64,000 nucleotides of DNA from Oxalobacteraceae bacterium. GTDB lineage: Bacteria; Pseudomonadota; Gammaproteobacteria; Burkholderiales; Burkholderiaceae_D. Position 1 is the stretch's first letter; each line of letters starts with the position of its first letter. The notes under the pieces are model-generated. The model was not told the DNA's origin. It was given only the letters and a program-made list of their open reading frames with translations, and made no database searches. Where the stretch lies: positions 1 to 64,000 of the forward strand of contig CANFLV010000017.1 of the NCBI GenBank assembly GCA_947448025.1, written 5' to 3'. Shown here one piece after another: positions 54,070 through 63,172 of this stretch. The position numbers were made by a program, and so were the translations under genes.

Positions 54070-55806
54070 TCAAACGCCGCCGTTCAGCAGGAAAGACACA
54101 CTGACTATGAGCAGCAATTCTCCCTCTGCCGAACGGGAGGTGCCGGTAATGCCCGGCGCACGGATCGAGGTCAGTGGCTTGATGACCAGATCGGCCGTGC
54201 CATCGACGGCTTCGACAGACAGGATATAGGGCACTGCGGCATTGACGACGATGCCGATGTTTTCTGCGCCGGGCACGTAGCCGAGCAAGCCGGCCAGCGA
54301 CTTCACCGGCAAGGGTCGCCCCTGATCGAGGAAGACCGGCAAGCCGATGACTACACGCATATCGGGCGGCAGTTCGACGACGCGCTCGACGAGCGACATT
54401 GGCATGCCCAGCGCAGCGCCGGCGGTACTGACGAGCATGGTCGGTACGATCGCCATTTCTATCGGCAGGCGTATTTCGAAACGGGTGCCGCTGCCCGGCG
54501 TTGAAACGATGTTGACCACGCCACGGTGTTTTTCCACGGCAGTCTTGACGACATCCATGCCCACACCGCGTCCCGAGACGCTGGAAGCGACTTCGCGCGT
54601 GGAAAAGCCGGGCAGAAAAATCAGCTTTAATGCTTCTTCATCACTTTGCGCACCATGCTCGCTGATCAAGCCCTTGGCGATCGCCTTGCTGCGGATCAGC
54701 TCCACTGGAATACCGCGACCATCGTCAGCTAGTTCGATCATGATGGTGCTACCCAGCTGCGAAGCCTTCAGTAAAATTCGCGCCCGCGCCGGTTTGCCGC
54801 TGGCGACTCGCTCATCGGGGCTTTCTATGCCATGGTCGAGCGCATTGCGCAGCATGTGTACCAGCGGATCGTATAAACCTTCGACGACGACGCGGTCGAC
54901 TTCGGTCTCGGCGCCTTCGATGTCGAGTTCAACTTCCTTGCCCAGCTCGCGCGCCAGTTCACGCACCAGGCGCGGGAATTTCTGGAACAGTCGTCCTACC
55001 GGCTGCATGCGCGCCGACAGCGTGGCATGCTGCAGTTCCGTCGAATAGCGGCTGCCGCGGTTGAGCGTCTCCAGCAGCTTTTTCATAATTTCGGCAGCGG
55101 CCGCATCGCAGGGGTACTGCATCAGTTTTTCCAGCAGTACGCCAGCCTGGTTCGTCGCCTGTACCGATTCGCCGGCGACTTCGAGGAGGATGTCGAGCTT
55201 GTTCGAATCGATACGGATGCTGTCTTCGCGCGGTGGCGCCTTGGCGTCCTCCGGCACCGTGCCGCGTCGGTCTATGCCATCCCAGCCCTTGACCAAGGGC
55301 GTGGGCGGGCGCGCTGTCAACGGCACAGCGCTCAGCTGGCGCGGCGGGACGACAGCGTCGTAATAGGCTTGCCAGTCGATCGTCGGTGCGACGGATTCGG
55401 ACTGAAGCGCACTGTCGCCATTCACGCCATGAATCGCATCGACCAGCATTTTTTCGAGCGCCACCGGCAAGGGTCGCAGCGACTCACTGGCCGCACCGGC
55501 GCCCAGCTGCACGAGCTGGTCAGCGACAAAGCTGCTCGCCTCCAGCGCCGCATCAATCGCCATTTGCGTCACCGGTGCAAAGCCGGTGCGCAAGGCATCG
55601 AACAGGTTTTCGGTGAGGTGGCAGGCCGAGACCATGGCGCCGAGATTCATGAAGCCGGCGCCGCCCTTGATCGTATGGAAAGCGCGAAACACGGCATTTA
55701 AGGCATCCATGTCGCCGGGCGACTTTTGCAGCTGCAGCAGGCTGGCTTCGACATTGACGGCGAGCTCCATGGCCTCGACGACGAAATCCTTGAGCATGTC
55801 ATCCAT
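54070..55806 (-). CDS. cheA: Second CheA-type histidine kinase
   Basis: A 578-residue CheA homologue. It has an HPt domain with His44 in RAFHTIKGGAGFMNL, a short linker of about 100 residues in place of a recognisable P2 domain, the dimer and ATP domains with HMLRNALDHGIE, DDGRGI, GFSTR and GRGVGMDVV, and a CheW-like C-terminal domain. Kinase residues look intact. It is coupled to cheZ by a one-base overlap (TGATG), an arrangement like the cheZ-cheA order of gammaproteobacteria. It has no receptor or CheW of its own nearby. Confidence 0.92.
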   Translation of the reverse strand: MDDMLKDFVVEAMELAVNVEASLLQLQKSPGDMDALNAVFRAFHTIKGGAGFMNLGAMVSACHLTENLFDALRTGFAPVTQMAIDAALEASSFVADQLVQLGAGAASESLRPLPVALEKMLVDAIHGVNGDSALQSESVAPTIDWQAYYDAVVPPRQLSAVPLTARPPTPLVKGWDGIDRRGTVPEDAKAPPREDSIRIDSNKLDILLEVAGESVQATNQAGVLLEKLMQYPCDAAAAEIMKKLLETLNRGSRYSTELQHATLSARMQPVGRLFQKFPRLVRELARELGKEVELDIEGAETEVDRVVVEGLYDPLVHMLRNALDHGIESPDERVASGKPARARILLKASQLGSTIMIELADDGRGIPVELIRSKAIAKGLISEHGAQSDEEALKLIFLPGFSTREVASSVSGRGVGMDVVKTAVEKHRGVVNIVSTPGSGTRFEIRLPIEMAIVPTMLVSTAGAALGMPMSLVERVVELPPDMRVVIGLPVFLDQGRPLPVKSLAGLLGYVPGAENIGIVVNAAVPYILSVEAVDGTADLVIKPLTSIRAPGITGTSRSAEGELLLIVSVSFLLNGGV

Positions 55807-56519
55807 CAGAATCCCAGGTCGGCCAGCAAATCGTCCACGTCATCCTGTGCCAGGGCATTGGTCGGAATGGCCGGTCCGGCCATCAGGTCGATCACGACCT
55901 CATCTGCCCTGACCAAGGTGCTTTGTGGTGCATGGTCGCGCAGGATTTTTGTTAGTTCCAGTTCATGCGCCTGGGTGATACCGACAATTTTCTTGATGAT
56001 CTGGCCAGTGATGTCCTGAAAATCCTGCGCCATCATGATGTCCATCATGCGCGCCTTTTGGCGTTCGGCAGTATGTTCGACGAGCTGCATGAACGCCTGC
56101 GACTCGGCTGCCAGCAGCTTGAATTCCTCGACGCTGATCTCGCCCGCAAACAGCCGCGCCCAGGACGCCGACAGGGTTTTTGACTGCTTCAGCAGCAGGT
56201 CCTCATCGGGCATGCCTTCGTCGATGGCATTGAGGACCTTGTTGGCGGCTTTTTCGGTCAGCTCGGCGACGTATTCGAGCCGGCCGCGCGTATCGACGAT
56301 CTGGATCGTCGATTCCGACAGCGACTGGTCATAACCAAGCTGGCTCATGGCCTCATGCAATTGGCGCGTGACCCGCCCTACCTGTTCGAAAATACCCCTG
56401 GCGCTCTCGGGACAGGGCACTTCCGCATCGGCGACCACGGCAGCGATCTCATTACTGCTGACCCGCGTTGCTGCAATTGAATCGAATAATGCATCGAGGT
56501 CTTCTGCTTCTCCTGCCAT
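55806..56519 (-). CDS. cheZ: Chemotaxis phosphatase CheZ
   Basis: CheZ dephosphorylates CheY-P. From the ATG at 56519 it is 237 residues. The active-site helix AQDFQDITGQIIKKI carries Asp169 and Gln173, and the C-terminal CheY-binding peptide DDVDDLLADLGF is canonical. The open frame extends 43 codons further upstream without support. In many related genomes cheZ lies between cheY and flhB; here it has its own transcription unit with cheA copy 2. Confidence 0.95.
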   Translation of the reverse strand: MAGEAEDLDALFDSIAATRVSSNEIAAVVADAEVPCPESARGIFEQVGRVTRQLHEAMSQLGYDQSLSESTIQIVDTRGRLEYVAELTEKAANKVLNAIDEGMPDEDLLLKQSKTLSASWARLFAGEISVEEFKLLAAESQAFMQLVEHTAERQKARMMDIMMAQDFQDITGQIIKKIVGITQAHELELTKILRDHAPQSTLVRADEVVIDLMAGPAIPTNALAQDDVDDLLADLGF

Positions 56520-56713
56520 GACTGGGTTCCCTGAAATTTGGATGAGCCGGAACCGCAGGCGCGGGATACGCCACAGCCAGCTCAAGCAGCTCTGCAGTGC
56601 TATATCGGCAGCTTGGGGCCAGGCTGTAGGGTCAGGCGCGCGAATCAACAGGATATTTCCATGTCATTTCGCGGGATGGCAGGATCGTCGACGGCCGATG
56701 TGGCGCTGCATGA

Positions 56714-56746
56714 TTGACATCACGCAATCAATACACTAGTGTATGG
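56714..56746 (+). promoter_or_regulatory. fadD promoter with 18-bp palindromic operator
   Basis: TTGACA (56714-56719) and TAGTGT (56737-56742) are 17 bases apart. The -10 lies inside CAATACACTAGTGTATGG (56729-56746), a palindrome with one mismatch and a perfect 14-base core. The same palindrome recurs at 59407-59424. It looks like the site of a repressor, perhaps of the TetR type. Confidence 0.72.
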
Positions 56747-56781
56747 AAAAATTAAAAAGCACGATAACAATAGAGACGACC

Positions 56782-58455
56782 ATGGAAAAAATCTGGCTCA
56801 AGCATTACTCCGAAGGCGTGCCTGCCGAAATCGATCTCGCCTCGATCGGCTCGATCGCCGACTATCTCGAAGAGGCCGTAGCGAAATACCATGATCGTGC
56901 CGCCTTCATCAGCGGCGCCACTGGTGGCGTGATCACTTACGGCGAGCTCGATGTGCAGTCGCGCGACATGGCCGCCTACTTCCAGTCGGAACTGAAGCTG
57001 CCCAAGGGTACGCGCGTGGCCTTGATGATGCCGAACCTGCTGCAATATCCTGTGTGCTTGTTTGGCCTGCTGCGCGCCGGCTATGTCGTCGTCAACGTGA
57101 ACCCGATGTACACCCCGCGCGAGCTCGAGCACCAGCTGCAGGATTCCGGTGCGGAGGCGATGATCGTGGTCGAAGTGTTCGCCCACACGCTGGCGAAAAT
57201 CATCAGCAGGACTGCCGTGCGCCATGTCGTCGTCACGGGCCTGGCCGACATGCTGCCTTGGCCGAAGCGCATGATCGCCAATTTCCTGATCCATCAAGTC
57301 AAGAAGGCCGTGCCGCCTTACAGTTTGCCGGGCAGCGTCAGTTTTCTCGACGCGCGCGCCCGCGGCGCAGCGGCCAGCTTCACGAAAGTCGACATCGCGC
57401 CGCACGACCTCGCCTTCCTGCAATACACGGGCGGCACCACGGGCGTGTCCAAGGGCGCGATGCTATCGAACTTCAACATCCTCGCCAATGCCAAACAAGG
57501 CAAGGTCTGGGGCGATCCCTTCATCAATCAGGATGAAGAACTCACCAGCATTACGGCGATCCCGCTGTATCACATCTTCGCGCTCGGCTCCTGCCTCGGC
57601 TTCATCGGCATGGGCGGCACCAATGTGCTGGTGGCGGACCCGCGCAACATCGCCGGCTTCGTGAAAGTGCTGGCGAAATATCCCTTCGTTTCCCTGCCGG
57701 CGGTGAATACGCTATTTAATGGCTTGCTTAATGATCCCAATTTTGCGCGCGTCGATTTCAGCAAGCTGCGCTTTGCCATCGGCGGCGGTTCCGCCATCCA
57801 GCGGCCGGTGGCGGAACGCTGGCAAAAAGTCACCGGCGCGCCTTTGGTTGAAGGCTATGGCCTGACGGAATGTTCACCGACCGTGACGGCGAATCCTTTC
57901 GACATGAAGAGCTTCAATGGCAGCATCGGCCTGCCGATGCCGTCGACCGAGATTTCAATACGCGACGACGACGGCCGGGAACTCCCGCTCGGCGAAGCCG
58001 GCGAATTATGTGTCAAGGGGCCGCAGGTCATGCAGGGTTACTGGCAACGTCCGCAAGAAACTGCTGCCGTGATGACCGAGGACGGCTACCTGCGCACCGG
58101 TGACGTGGCGATGATGGATGAAAAAGGCTTCCTGCGCATTGTCGACCGCAAGAAGGACATGATCCTCGTCTCTGGCTTCAATGTGTATCCGAATGAAATC
58201 GAGGAAGTCGTCATGATGCACCCCGATGTGACCGAAGTGGCTGCCGTGGGCAGGGCGCACGAGAGTACCGGAGAAGCGGTCCTGCTGTATGTTGTGCGCA
58301 AGTCGCCGGGCTTGACGGCAGAGGCCATCATTGCCCACTGCCGCGAGAACCTGACACGCTACAAGGTGCCGCACCAGATCGTCTTCCTCGATGAACTCCC
58401 GAAAAGCAATGTGGGCAAGATTCTGCGCCGCGAGCTGCGCGACAAAGCCGCATAA
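56782..58455 (+). CDS. fadD: Long-chain fatty acid-CoA ligase (FadD type)
   Basis: Activates fatty acids to acyl-CoA using ATP. The protein is 557 residues from the ATG at 56782; an ATG at 56743 lies inside the promoter palindrome and is unlikely. AMP-binding motifs are YTGGTTGVSKGAMLSN, GYGLTECSPTVTANP, YLRTGDVAMMDEKGFLRIVD and the C-terminal PKSNVGKILRRELRD with the catalytic lysine. It heads a lipid-related gene group on the plus strand, divergent from cheZ. Confidence 0.95.
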   Translation: MEKIWLKHYSEGVPAEIDLASIGSIADYLEEAVAKYHDRAAFISGATGGVITYGELDVQSRDMAAYFQSELKLPKGTRVALMMPNLLQYPVCLFGLLRAGYVVVNVNPMYTPRELEHQLQDSGAEAMIVVEVFAHTLAKIISRTAVRHVVVTGLADMLPWPKRMIANFLIHQVKKAVPPYSLPGSVSFLDARARGAAASFTKVDIAPHDLAFLQYTGGTTGVSKGAMLSNFNILANAKQGKVWGDPFINQDEELTSITAIPLYHIFALGSCLGFIGMGGTNVLVADPRNIAGFVKVLAKYPFVSLPAVNTLFNGLLNDPNFARVDFSKLRFAIGGGSAIQRPVAERWQKVTGAPLVEGYGLTECSPTVTANPFDMKSFNGSIGLPMPSTEISIRDDDGRELPLGEAGELCVKGPQVMQGYWQRPQETAAVMTEDGYLRTGDVAMMDEKGFLRIVDRKKDMILVSGFNVYPNEIEEVVMMHPDVTEVAAVGRAHESTGEAVLLYVVRKSPGLTAEAIIAHCRENLTRYKVPHQIVFLDELPKSNVGKILRRELRDKAA

Positions 58456-58483
58456 ACCATCACATTAAAAAAGGCGAACCACG

Positions 58484-59383
58484 ATGAATTTCCTGCGCAC
58501 TCCTGATGAACGCTTCACTGGTCTGGCTGACTGGCCCTTCGCACCCCACTATCTCGACATCGACAGCCTCGATGGCGGCACCCTGCGCCTGCATTACGTC
58601 GACGAAGGTCCGCGCGATGGCGCCGTGGTCCTGCTGCTGCATGGCGAGCCGAGCTGGGCTTACCTGTACCGCAAATTCATCCCCATCCTCAGCGCGCTCG
58701 GTTATCGCGTGATCGCGCCGGACCTGATCGGCTTTGGCCGTTCGGACAAGCCCGTCGAGCGCAGCGACTATACCTATGAGCGTCATGTCGCCTGGATGAA
58801 CGCCTGGCTCGCCGCGCTCGATCTGCACGACATCACGCTGTTTTGCCAGGACTGGGGCGGCCTGATCGGTTTGCGCATGGTCGCTGCCACGCCCGAGCGT
58901 TTTGCACGACTCGTGATCGCCAACACGGGCCTGCCGACCGGCCACGGCGCCAGCGAAGCCTTCAATCAATGGCTGTGGTTCAGCCAGAATGTACCGGAAC
59001 TCGAGATCGGCAAGATCATCAATGCAGGTTCGACGCGCGAACTCACGCCAGAAGAAATCGCTGCCTACGATGCCCCGTTCCCGGACGCGACTTACAAGGC
59101 CGGCGCGCGGCATTTTCCGACGCTGGTACCGGTCACGCCCGAACATGCATCGGTGGCCGAGAACCGCGCCGCATGGACGGTTCTCGAACATTTCAAAAAA
59201 CCCGTGCTGACCACCTTCGGCGACAAGGACGCAGTGACGGCCGGTGGCGCGCAAGTTTTCATTGAGCGCATGCCTGGTGCACAGGGTCAGCCGCATACCA
59301 TCATCGAAGGCGGTGGGCATTTCCTGCAGGAAGACGCGCCGGAACAGCTGTGCCAGTTGATCGACGATTTTATCCGCCGCTAA
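58484..59383 (+). CDS. Haloalkane dehalogenase-like alpha/beta hydrolase
   Basis: A 299-residue alpha/beta hydrolase that resembles haloalkane dehalogenases, which replace carbon-bound halogen by hydroxyl. Visible are the oxyanion motif HGEPSW (53-58), the nucleophile Asp123 with halide-binding Trp124 in CQDWGG, a cap domain near 150-215, the acid Asp249 in GDKD and His279 in GGGHF. The Asp nucleophile followed by Trp is the dehalogenase hallmark. True substrate unknown. It starts 28 bases after fadD with AAGGCG upstream, so both are probably co-transcribed. Confidence 0.88.
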   Translation: MNFLRTPDERFTGLADWPFAPHYLDIDSLDGGTLRLHYVDEGPRDGAVVLLLHGEPSWAYLYRKFIPILSALGYRVIAPDLIGFGRSDKPVERSDYTYERHVAWMNAWLAALDLHDITLFCQDWGGLIGLRMVAATPERFARLVIANTGLPTGHGASEAFNQWLWFSQNVPELEIGKIINAGSTRELTPEEIAAYDAPFPDATYKAGARHFPTLVPVTPEHASVAENRAAWTVLEHFKKPVLTTFGDKDAVTAGGAQVFIERMPGAQGQPHTIIEGGGHFLQEDAPEQLCQLIDDFIRR

Positions 59384-59406
59384 CATTCAGTGCGGCGAGA
59401 CAATTT

Positions 59407-59424
59407 CAATACAGTAGTGTATTG
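59407..59424 (+). promoter_or_regulatory. 18-bp palindromic operator, second copy
   Basis: CAATACAGTAGTGTATTG, symmetric at all but one pair, matches the fadD palindrome at 56729-56746 in 16 of 18 bases. It lies 35 bases before the next gene's GTG start. No strong -35/-10 pair is evident around it. Confidence 0.7.
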
Positions 59425-59459
59425 TTCAGTTTGGTAATAAATCTATACGGAGTAGCAAG

Positions 59460-60284
59460 GTGAGTGATCTCGTAGTGCGGCGTTTGTTGATAGATCTAAG
59501 CACGCCCTTCCCCAGCCGCTGGAATGGTGGCGACGCGTTTCGTTCGGCATTCCTGTCGGCGTTGTCGATGAGTTTTCCGGTCGGTGAGCAATATTTCATG
59601 GACTCGGTACGGAATGGTTTCAAGACCTTGGCACCGGATGTGCAGGCACGCTTCGCGAAGGAAGTGCAAGGCTTCGTCGGCCAGGAAGCCACGCATCGGC
59701 GCATCCACGCGCTGTTCAATGCGCATCTCGACACGCTAGGCTACAGCAATGAAATCGAACGTCGCGCCGCACGTCGCATCAAGGCGAATGCGCATCGGGA
59801 TGTGCGCCTGCATGTTGCCGTGACTGCTGCGACCGAACATTTCACCTCTCTGTTCGCCGACTGGATGCTGCGCCATCCGGAAGCGCTCGCAGGTGCGGAA
59901 CCCCGCTTGCAGACGCTGTGGCAATGGCACAGCGCCGAAGAATCCGAACACCGAAATACTGCCTTTGACATCTACAAGTCCATGGGCGGCGGCCATACCT
60001 GGCGCCTCAGGGCCTTCCGCTATGTGACAATGACCTTCCTGTGCGACGTCATGCGCCAGACCGTGCGCAATCTGTGGCACGACGGCAGCCTCTTCAAGTT
60101 GAGCACGTGGCGTAGCGGCGCGACCATGCTGTTCGCCAAGGACGGTATCATCCGCGGCAATGTCAAAGGCTGGCGCGATTACCTTGCACGCGACTTCCAT
60201 CCCAGCCAGCATGACGCCAGCATGTCGCAGCAATGGCTGATCGATAATGCCGGGCAGTTCCGCGTCGTCGGCCAGAACGCCTGA
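59460..60284 (+). CDS. Predicted metal-dependent hydrolase, ferritin-like fold
   Basis: A 274-residue protein of the family annotated as predicted metal-dependent hydrolases. Metal ligands of a ferritin-like di-iron site are suggested by EQYF near residue 42, GQEATHRRIH near 76, TEHFTS near 120 and WHSAEESEHRNTAFD near 158. No reaction is established for the family. The start is GTG at 59460 with GGAG about ten bases before it. It carries the second palindromic operator upstream, so it is likely controlled together with fadD. Confidence 0.85.
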   Translation: MSDLVVRRLLIDLSTPFPSRWNGGDAFRSAFLSALSMSFPVGEQYFMDSVRNGFKTLAPDVQARFAKEVQGFVGQEATHRRIHALFNAHLDTLGYSNEIERRAARRIKANAHRDVRLHVAVTAATEHFTSLFADWMLRHPEALAGAEPRLQTLWQWHSAEESEHRNTAFDIYKSMGGGHTWRLRAFRYVTMTFLCDVMRQTVRNLWHDGSLFKLSTWRSGATMLFAKDGIIRGNVKGWRDYLARDFHPSQHDASMSQQWLIDNAGQFRVVGQNA

Positions 60285-60305
60285 GGCAGTCGAAATAAAG
60301 GAGTC

Positions 60306-60941
60306 ATGATGATCGGTGCCTGGTGGTCGTGGCTGGCGGCAGTAGCATTATATTTGCTGTTCCGCCTCTGGTATGACAATTGGCGCGGCCCGCTGCGCGA
60401 CGACGAGGTCGCGCACTACATGGCACTGCTGGAAAATTCGCCGGGCGTCGAGCATACCGACCTTCTTGGCTTGCGCCGCTTCCTCGAAGAAGATGATGGC
60501 CGCGAATTCCTGATGGCGAACCTGGTACGCTTGAAGCCCGAGCCGCTGATCCATCCGCACACCGGAGCGACGGTCAAGGCCAGGGAATTAATGCAGGCTT
60601 ATGCGAAGGGGTTTCTTGCCACGATGCTGCGGCTTGGTGGCCATCCCTACATCGTCACGCGCAAGGTCGGCGGCTACATTGATGCCTGGGATGCGGGCGC
60701 TGATCCGGGCTGGACTATCGCAGCGACTATGCGCTATCGCAGCCGGCGCGACTGCATGCGGCTGGCGACGAATCCACGCTTCCTTGACGCCTATCCGCTG
60801 AAAGTGCTGGCAGTGGCGAACACGATTTCATTTCCGACCACGGTGCTGATGTCAGGCACGCTACGTCCACGAACAGCTGTGGCGCTCCTGCTCGCCTTGG
60901 CGGCGGCACTGGTGCATCTGGCGTCTCTGCTGCTCGCTTGA
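60306..60941 (+). CDS. Small membrane protein with a probable dimeric alpha-beta barrel domain
   Basis: A 211-residue protein with a membrane helix at each end (about 4-20 and 190-210). The middle part, with REFLMANLVRLKPE, YIVTRKVGGYIDAW and YRSRRDCMRLATNPRFLDAY, has the beta-alpha-beta pattern of small dimeric barrel domains such as DUF1330; I would not assign a function. AAGGAG precedes two adjacent ATGs (60306 and 60309), the second being better spaced. It follows the metal-hydrolase gene by 21 bases. Confidence 0.75.
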   Translation: MMIGAWWSWLAAVALYLLFRLWYDNWRGPLRDDEVAHYMALLENSPGVEHTDLLGLRRFLEEDDGREFLMANLVRLKPEPLIHPHTGATVKARELMQAYAKGFLATMLRLGGHPYIVTRKVGGYIDAWDAGADPGWTIAATMRYRSRRDCMRLATNPRFLDAYPLKVLAVANTISFPTTVLMSGTLRPRTAVALLLALAAALVHLASLLLA

Positions 60942-60962
60942 GTACGCCCGCTCTTGCAAACT

Positions 60963-60989
60963 ACTGCGGTCCGTCAGCCGGACCGCAGT
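60963..60989. terminator. Hairpin terminator between convergent genes
   Basis: An 11-bp perfect stem (60963-60973 with 60979-60989) with a five-base loop lies between two convergent genes, followed on the plus strand by CAAATTT. The T-run is short, so efficiency is uncertain; it may serve both directions. Confidence 0.65.
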
Positions 60990-60994
60990 CAAAT

Positions 60995-61246
60995 TTATGC
61001 CCGCAGTGATTCAACGAGATCAATATAACGCTGCATCGCCTCTTCCTTCGAAACACCCTTCAAGTCGGTCCACGCCTTGTGCTTGAACATCCCGATCATA
61101 TCGCCGGGTGCCTCGCCGGTGATGTCGCCGAGTGAGCCCTGCTTGTAAAGGCTGTAGAGCTTCATCATGGTCATGTTGTCCGGGCGCTTCTCCAGGCTTT
61201 TTGAATCGGTCGCAGCTTGCTCGAAGCGTTGGGTCAGGTCAGTCAT
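60995..61246 (-). CDS. Acyl-CoA-binding protein
   Basis: A small cytosolic carrier of acyl-CoA esters. From the ATG at 61246, with GGAGA nine bases upstream, it has 83 residues. The family motifs are visible: KRPDNMTMMKLYSLYKQGSL and FKHKAWTDLKGVSKEEAMQ, which include the tyrosine and lysine that hold the CoA moiety. It fits beside fadD. It is transcribed against its neighbours. Confidence 0.93.
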   Translation of the reverse strand: MTDLTQRFEQAATDSKSLEKRPDNMTMMKLYSLYKQGSLGDITGEAPGDMIGMFKHKAWTDLKGVSKEEAMQRYIDLVESLRA

Positions 61247-61501
61247 TGCAGATTCTCCGTATTTGATGGTGGGCCATCTGGGTAAAGGATGCAGGATAAA
61301 TGAACGATTCAACCTGCAACATAATGACATCAATCGTGCCATAATTAAAAGTCTGCGGCAAGCATCCTTAGTGCCGATGCCGCAAACCGCCATCATCGAA
61401 TTAAACCAGATTCCGGCAGGCGTCTTCCATGCCCGACCGGCGCATCAAGTTCTGACACACGACCAAGGCCAGGCAAAGACCTCGCTGCTGGAGAATGCAT
61501 C

Positions 61502-63160
61502 ATGATCAAACGCGTCATAGTGGGATTGCTCATCCTTTGCATGATATCGGGCGCCGCATTTTTCGCGGTCGGCGGGCGCGAAGGCGCCTTGCTGCTGTAC
61601 GTGAAATTCGTGATGCGCAAAGAACATCCGGCAACGCAGGAAGTCCATTGGCAACAGGGTCCGGACACGGTGCCCGCCGGCGCAAAGCCACCGAACATCA
61701 TCGTCATCCTTGCCGACGACCTTGGCTTCAATGACATCACGCTCAATGGTGGCGGTATCGCCAACGGCAGCGTGCCCACGCCAAATATCAATTCCATCGC
61801 GCGCGAGGGCGTACAGTTCCCGGCCGGTTATGCCGGCAATGCGACTTGCTCGCCTTCACGCGCGGCGCTCATGACCGGCCGCTACGCGACCCGCTTCGGC
61901 TTCGAATTCACGCCGGTACCGAAGCAGTTCATGCAGATGATCGGTAAGCACAGCGCACCCGGCGCGATCCACCCGACCATTTATCACGCCGAGAATGAAC
62001 GTGGGCTACTGCCGTATGAGGACCAGGGCCTGCCCACCAGTGAAATCACGATCGCCAAACTATTGCAGGGCAACGGCTATCACACAGTCCACCTCGGCAA
62101 ATGGCATCTCGGCGACAGCCCGCAATTCCGCCCGCGCGCCCATGGCTTCAGCGAATCGCTGGCCATGCAACACGGCGCCTCGATGTACCTGCCCGAGGAT
62201 GACCCGGATGTGGTCAATTCGAAGCAGGATTTTGATCCGATTGACCGCTTCCTGTGGGCCTCAGAACCCTGGTCGATACGTTTCAATGACGACGCCCTAT
62301 TCAAACCCGGCGCCTACATGACCGACTACCTCACCGATGAAGCGATCAAGGTCGTCGCCGCGAACAAGCACCGGCCCTTCTTCATGTACCTCGCCTATAA
62401 CGCGCCCCATACGCCGCTGCAGGCCACGCGAGCAGATTACGATGCGCTCTCGCACATCGAAGACCACACTACGCGCGTCTATGCGGCGATGATCCGCTCG
62501 CTGGACCGCAATATCGGCCGCGTGCTGCAGTCGCTCAAGGACCAGGGCGTAGATGACAACACACTGGTGATCTTCACGAGCGACAATGGCGGCGCGCATT
62601 ACGTCGGCATCGAAGGATTGAACAAGCCCTATCGCGGCTGGAAAGCGACTTACTATGACGGCGGCACGCACGTGCCCTACTTTATGCGCTGGCCGGGTAA
62701 GCTGCCAAAAGGGGCGAGCTATCCGGAGATGGTCAGCCACTTCGATATTTTCGCCACAGCCGCTGCTGCAGCTGGCGCGACCATGCCACGCGACCGCATT
62801 ATCGATGGCGTGAACCTGCTGCCCTTCGTGCGCGGCGAAGCTGCCGGACGGCCACATGCGCGCCTGTTCTGGCGCGGCGGTGATTACCATGCTGTGCGCG
62901 CCGGTGACTGGAAGCTGCAAGTCACGCAGACACCCCAGCGCACCCTGCTCTACAACCTTGCCAGCGACCCCGGCGAACGCAATGAGCTCACCGCGCACGA
63001 GCCGGCCAAGGTCGCTGAACTGCAAGCCATGCTGGCCGAATTCAACCGCCAGCAAGTCAAGCCGACGTGGCCCTCGCTGGGTGAAGCACCGATCGCGCTG
63101 GACAAGTCACTCAAGCAGAAATGGCTGAAGGAAGACGCTTATATTTATTTTGCGAACTGA
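61502..63160 (+). CDS. Membrane-anchored sulfatase (arylsulfatase type)
   Basis: A 552-residue sulfatase. An N-terminal hydrophobic helix (about 4-24) suggests export or anchoring in the inner membrane. The active-site signature CSPSR at 116-120 gives Cys116 for conversion to formylglycine, which needs a separate maturase not seen here. Metal ligands are Asp72-Asp73 in LADDLGFND and the later SDNGG; LGKWHLGD is also typical. Substrate unknown. CTGGAG lies nine bases before the ATG. It probably forms a unit with the TetR gene 12 bases downstream. Confidence 0.93.
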   Translation: MIKRVIVGLLILCMISGAAFFAVGGREGALLLYVKFVMRKEHPATQEVHWQQGPDTVPAGAKPPNIIVILADDLGFNDITLNGGGIANGSVPTPNINSIAREGVQFPAGYAGNATCSPSRAALMTGRYATRFGFEFTPVPKQFMQMIGKHSAPGAIHPTIYHAENERGLLPYEDQGLPTSEITIAKLLQGNGYHTVHLGKWHLGDSPQFRPRAHGFSESLAMQHGASMYLPEDDPDVVNSKQDFDPIDRFLWASEPWSIRFNDDALFKPGAYMTDYLTDEAIKVVAANKHRPFFMYLAYNAPHTPLQATRADYDALSHIEDHTTRVYAAMIRSLDRNIGRVLQSLKDQGVDDNTLVIFTSDNGGAHYVGIEGLNKPYRGWKATYYDGGTHVPYFMRWPGKLPKGASYPEMVSHFDIFATAAAAAGATMPRDRIIDGVNLLPFVRGEAAGRPHARLFWRGGDYHAVRAGDWKLQVTQTPQRTLLYNLASDPGERNELTAHEPAKVAELQAMLAEFNRQQVKPTWPSLGEAPIALDKSLKQKWLKEDAYIYFAN

Positions 63161-63172
63161 CAAGGATCGTGC

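Noticed and set aside
56743-56781. Upstream start for fadD adding 13 residues
   Set aside because: The ATG lies within the -10 and operator palindrome, where the transcript probably has not yet begun.
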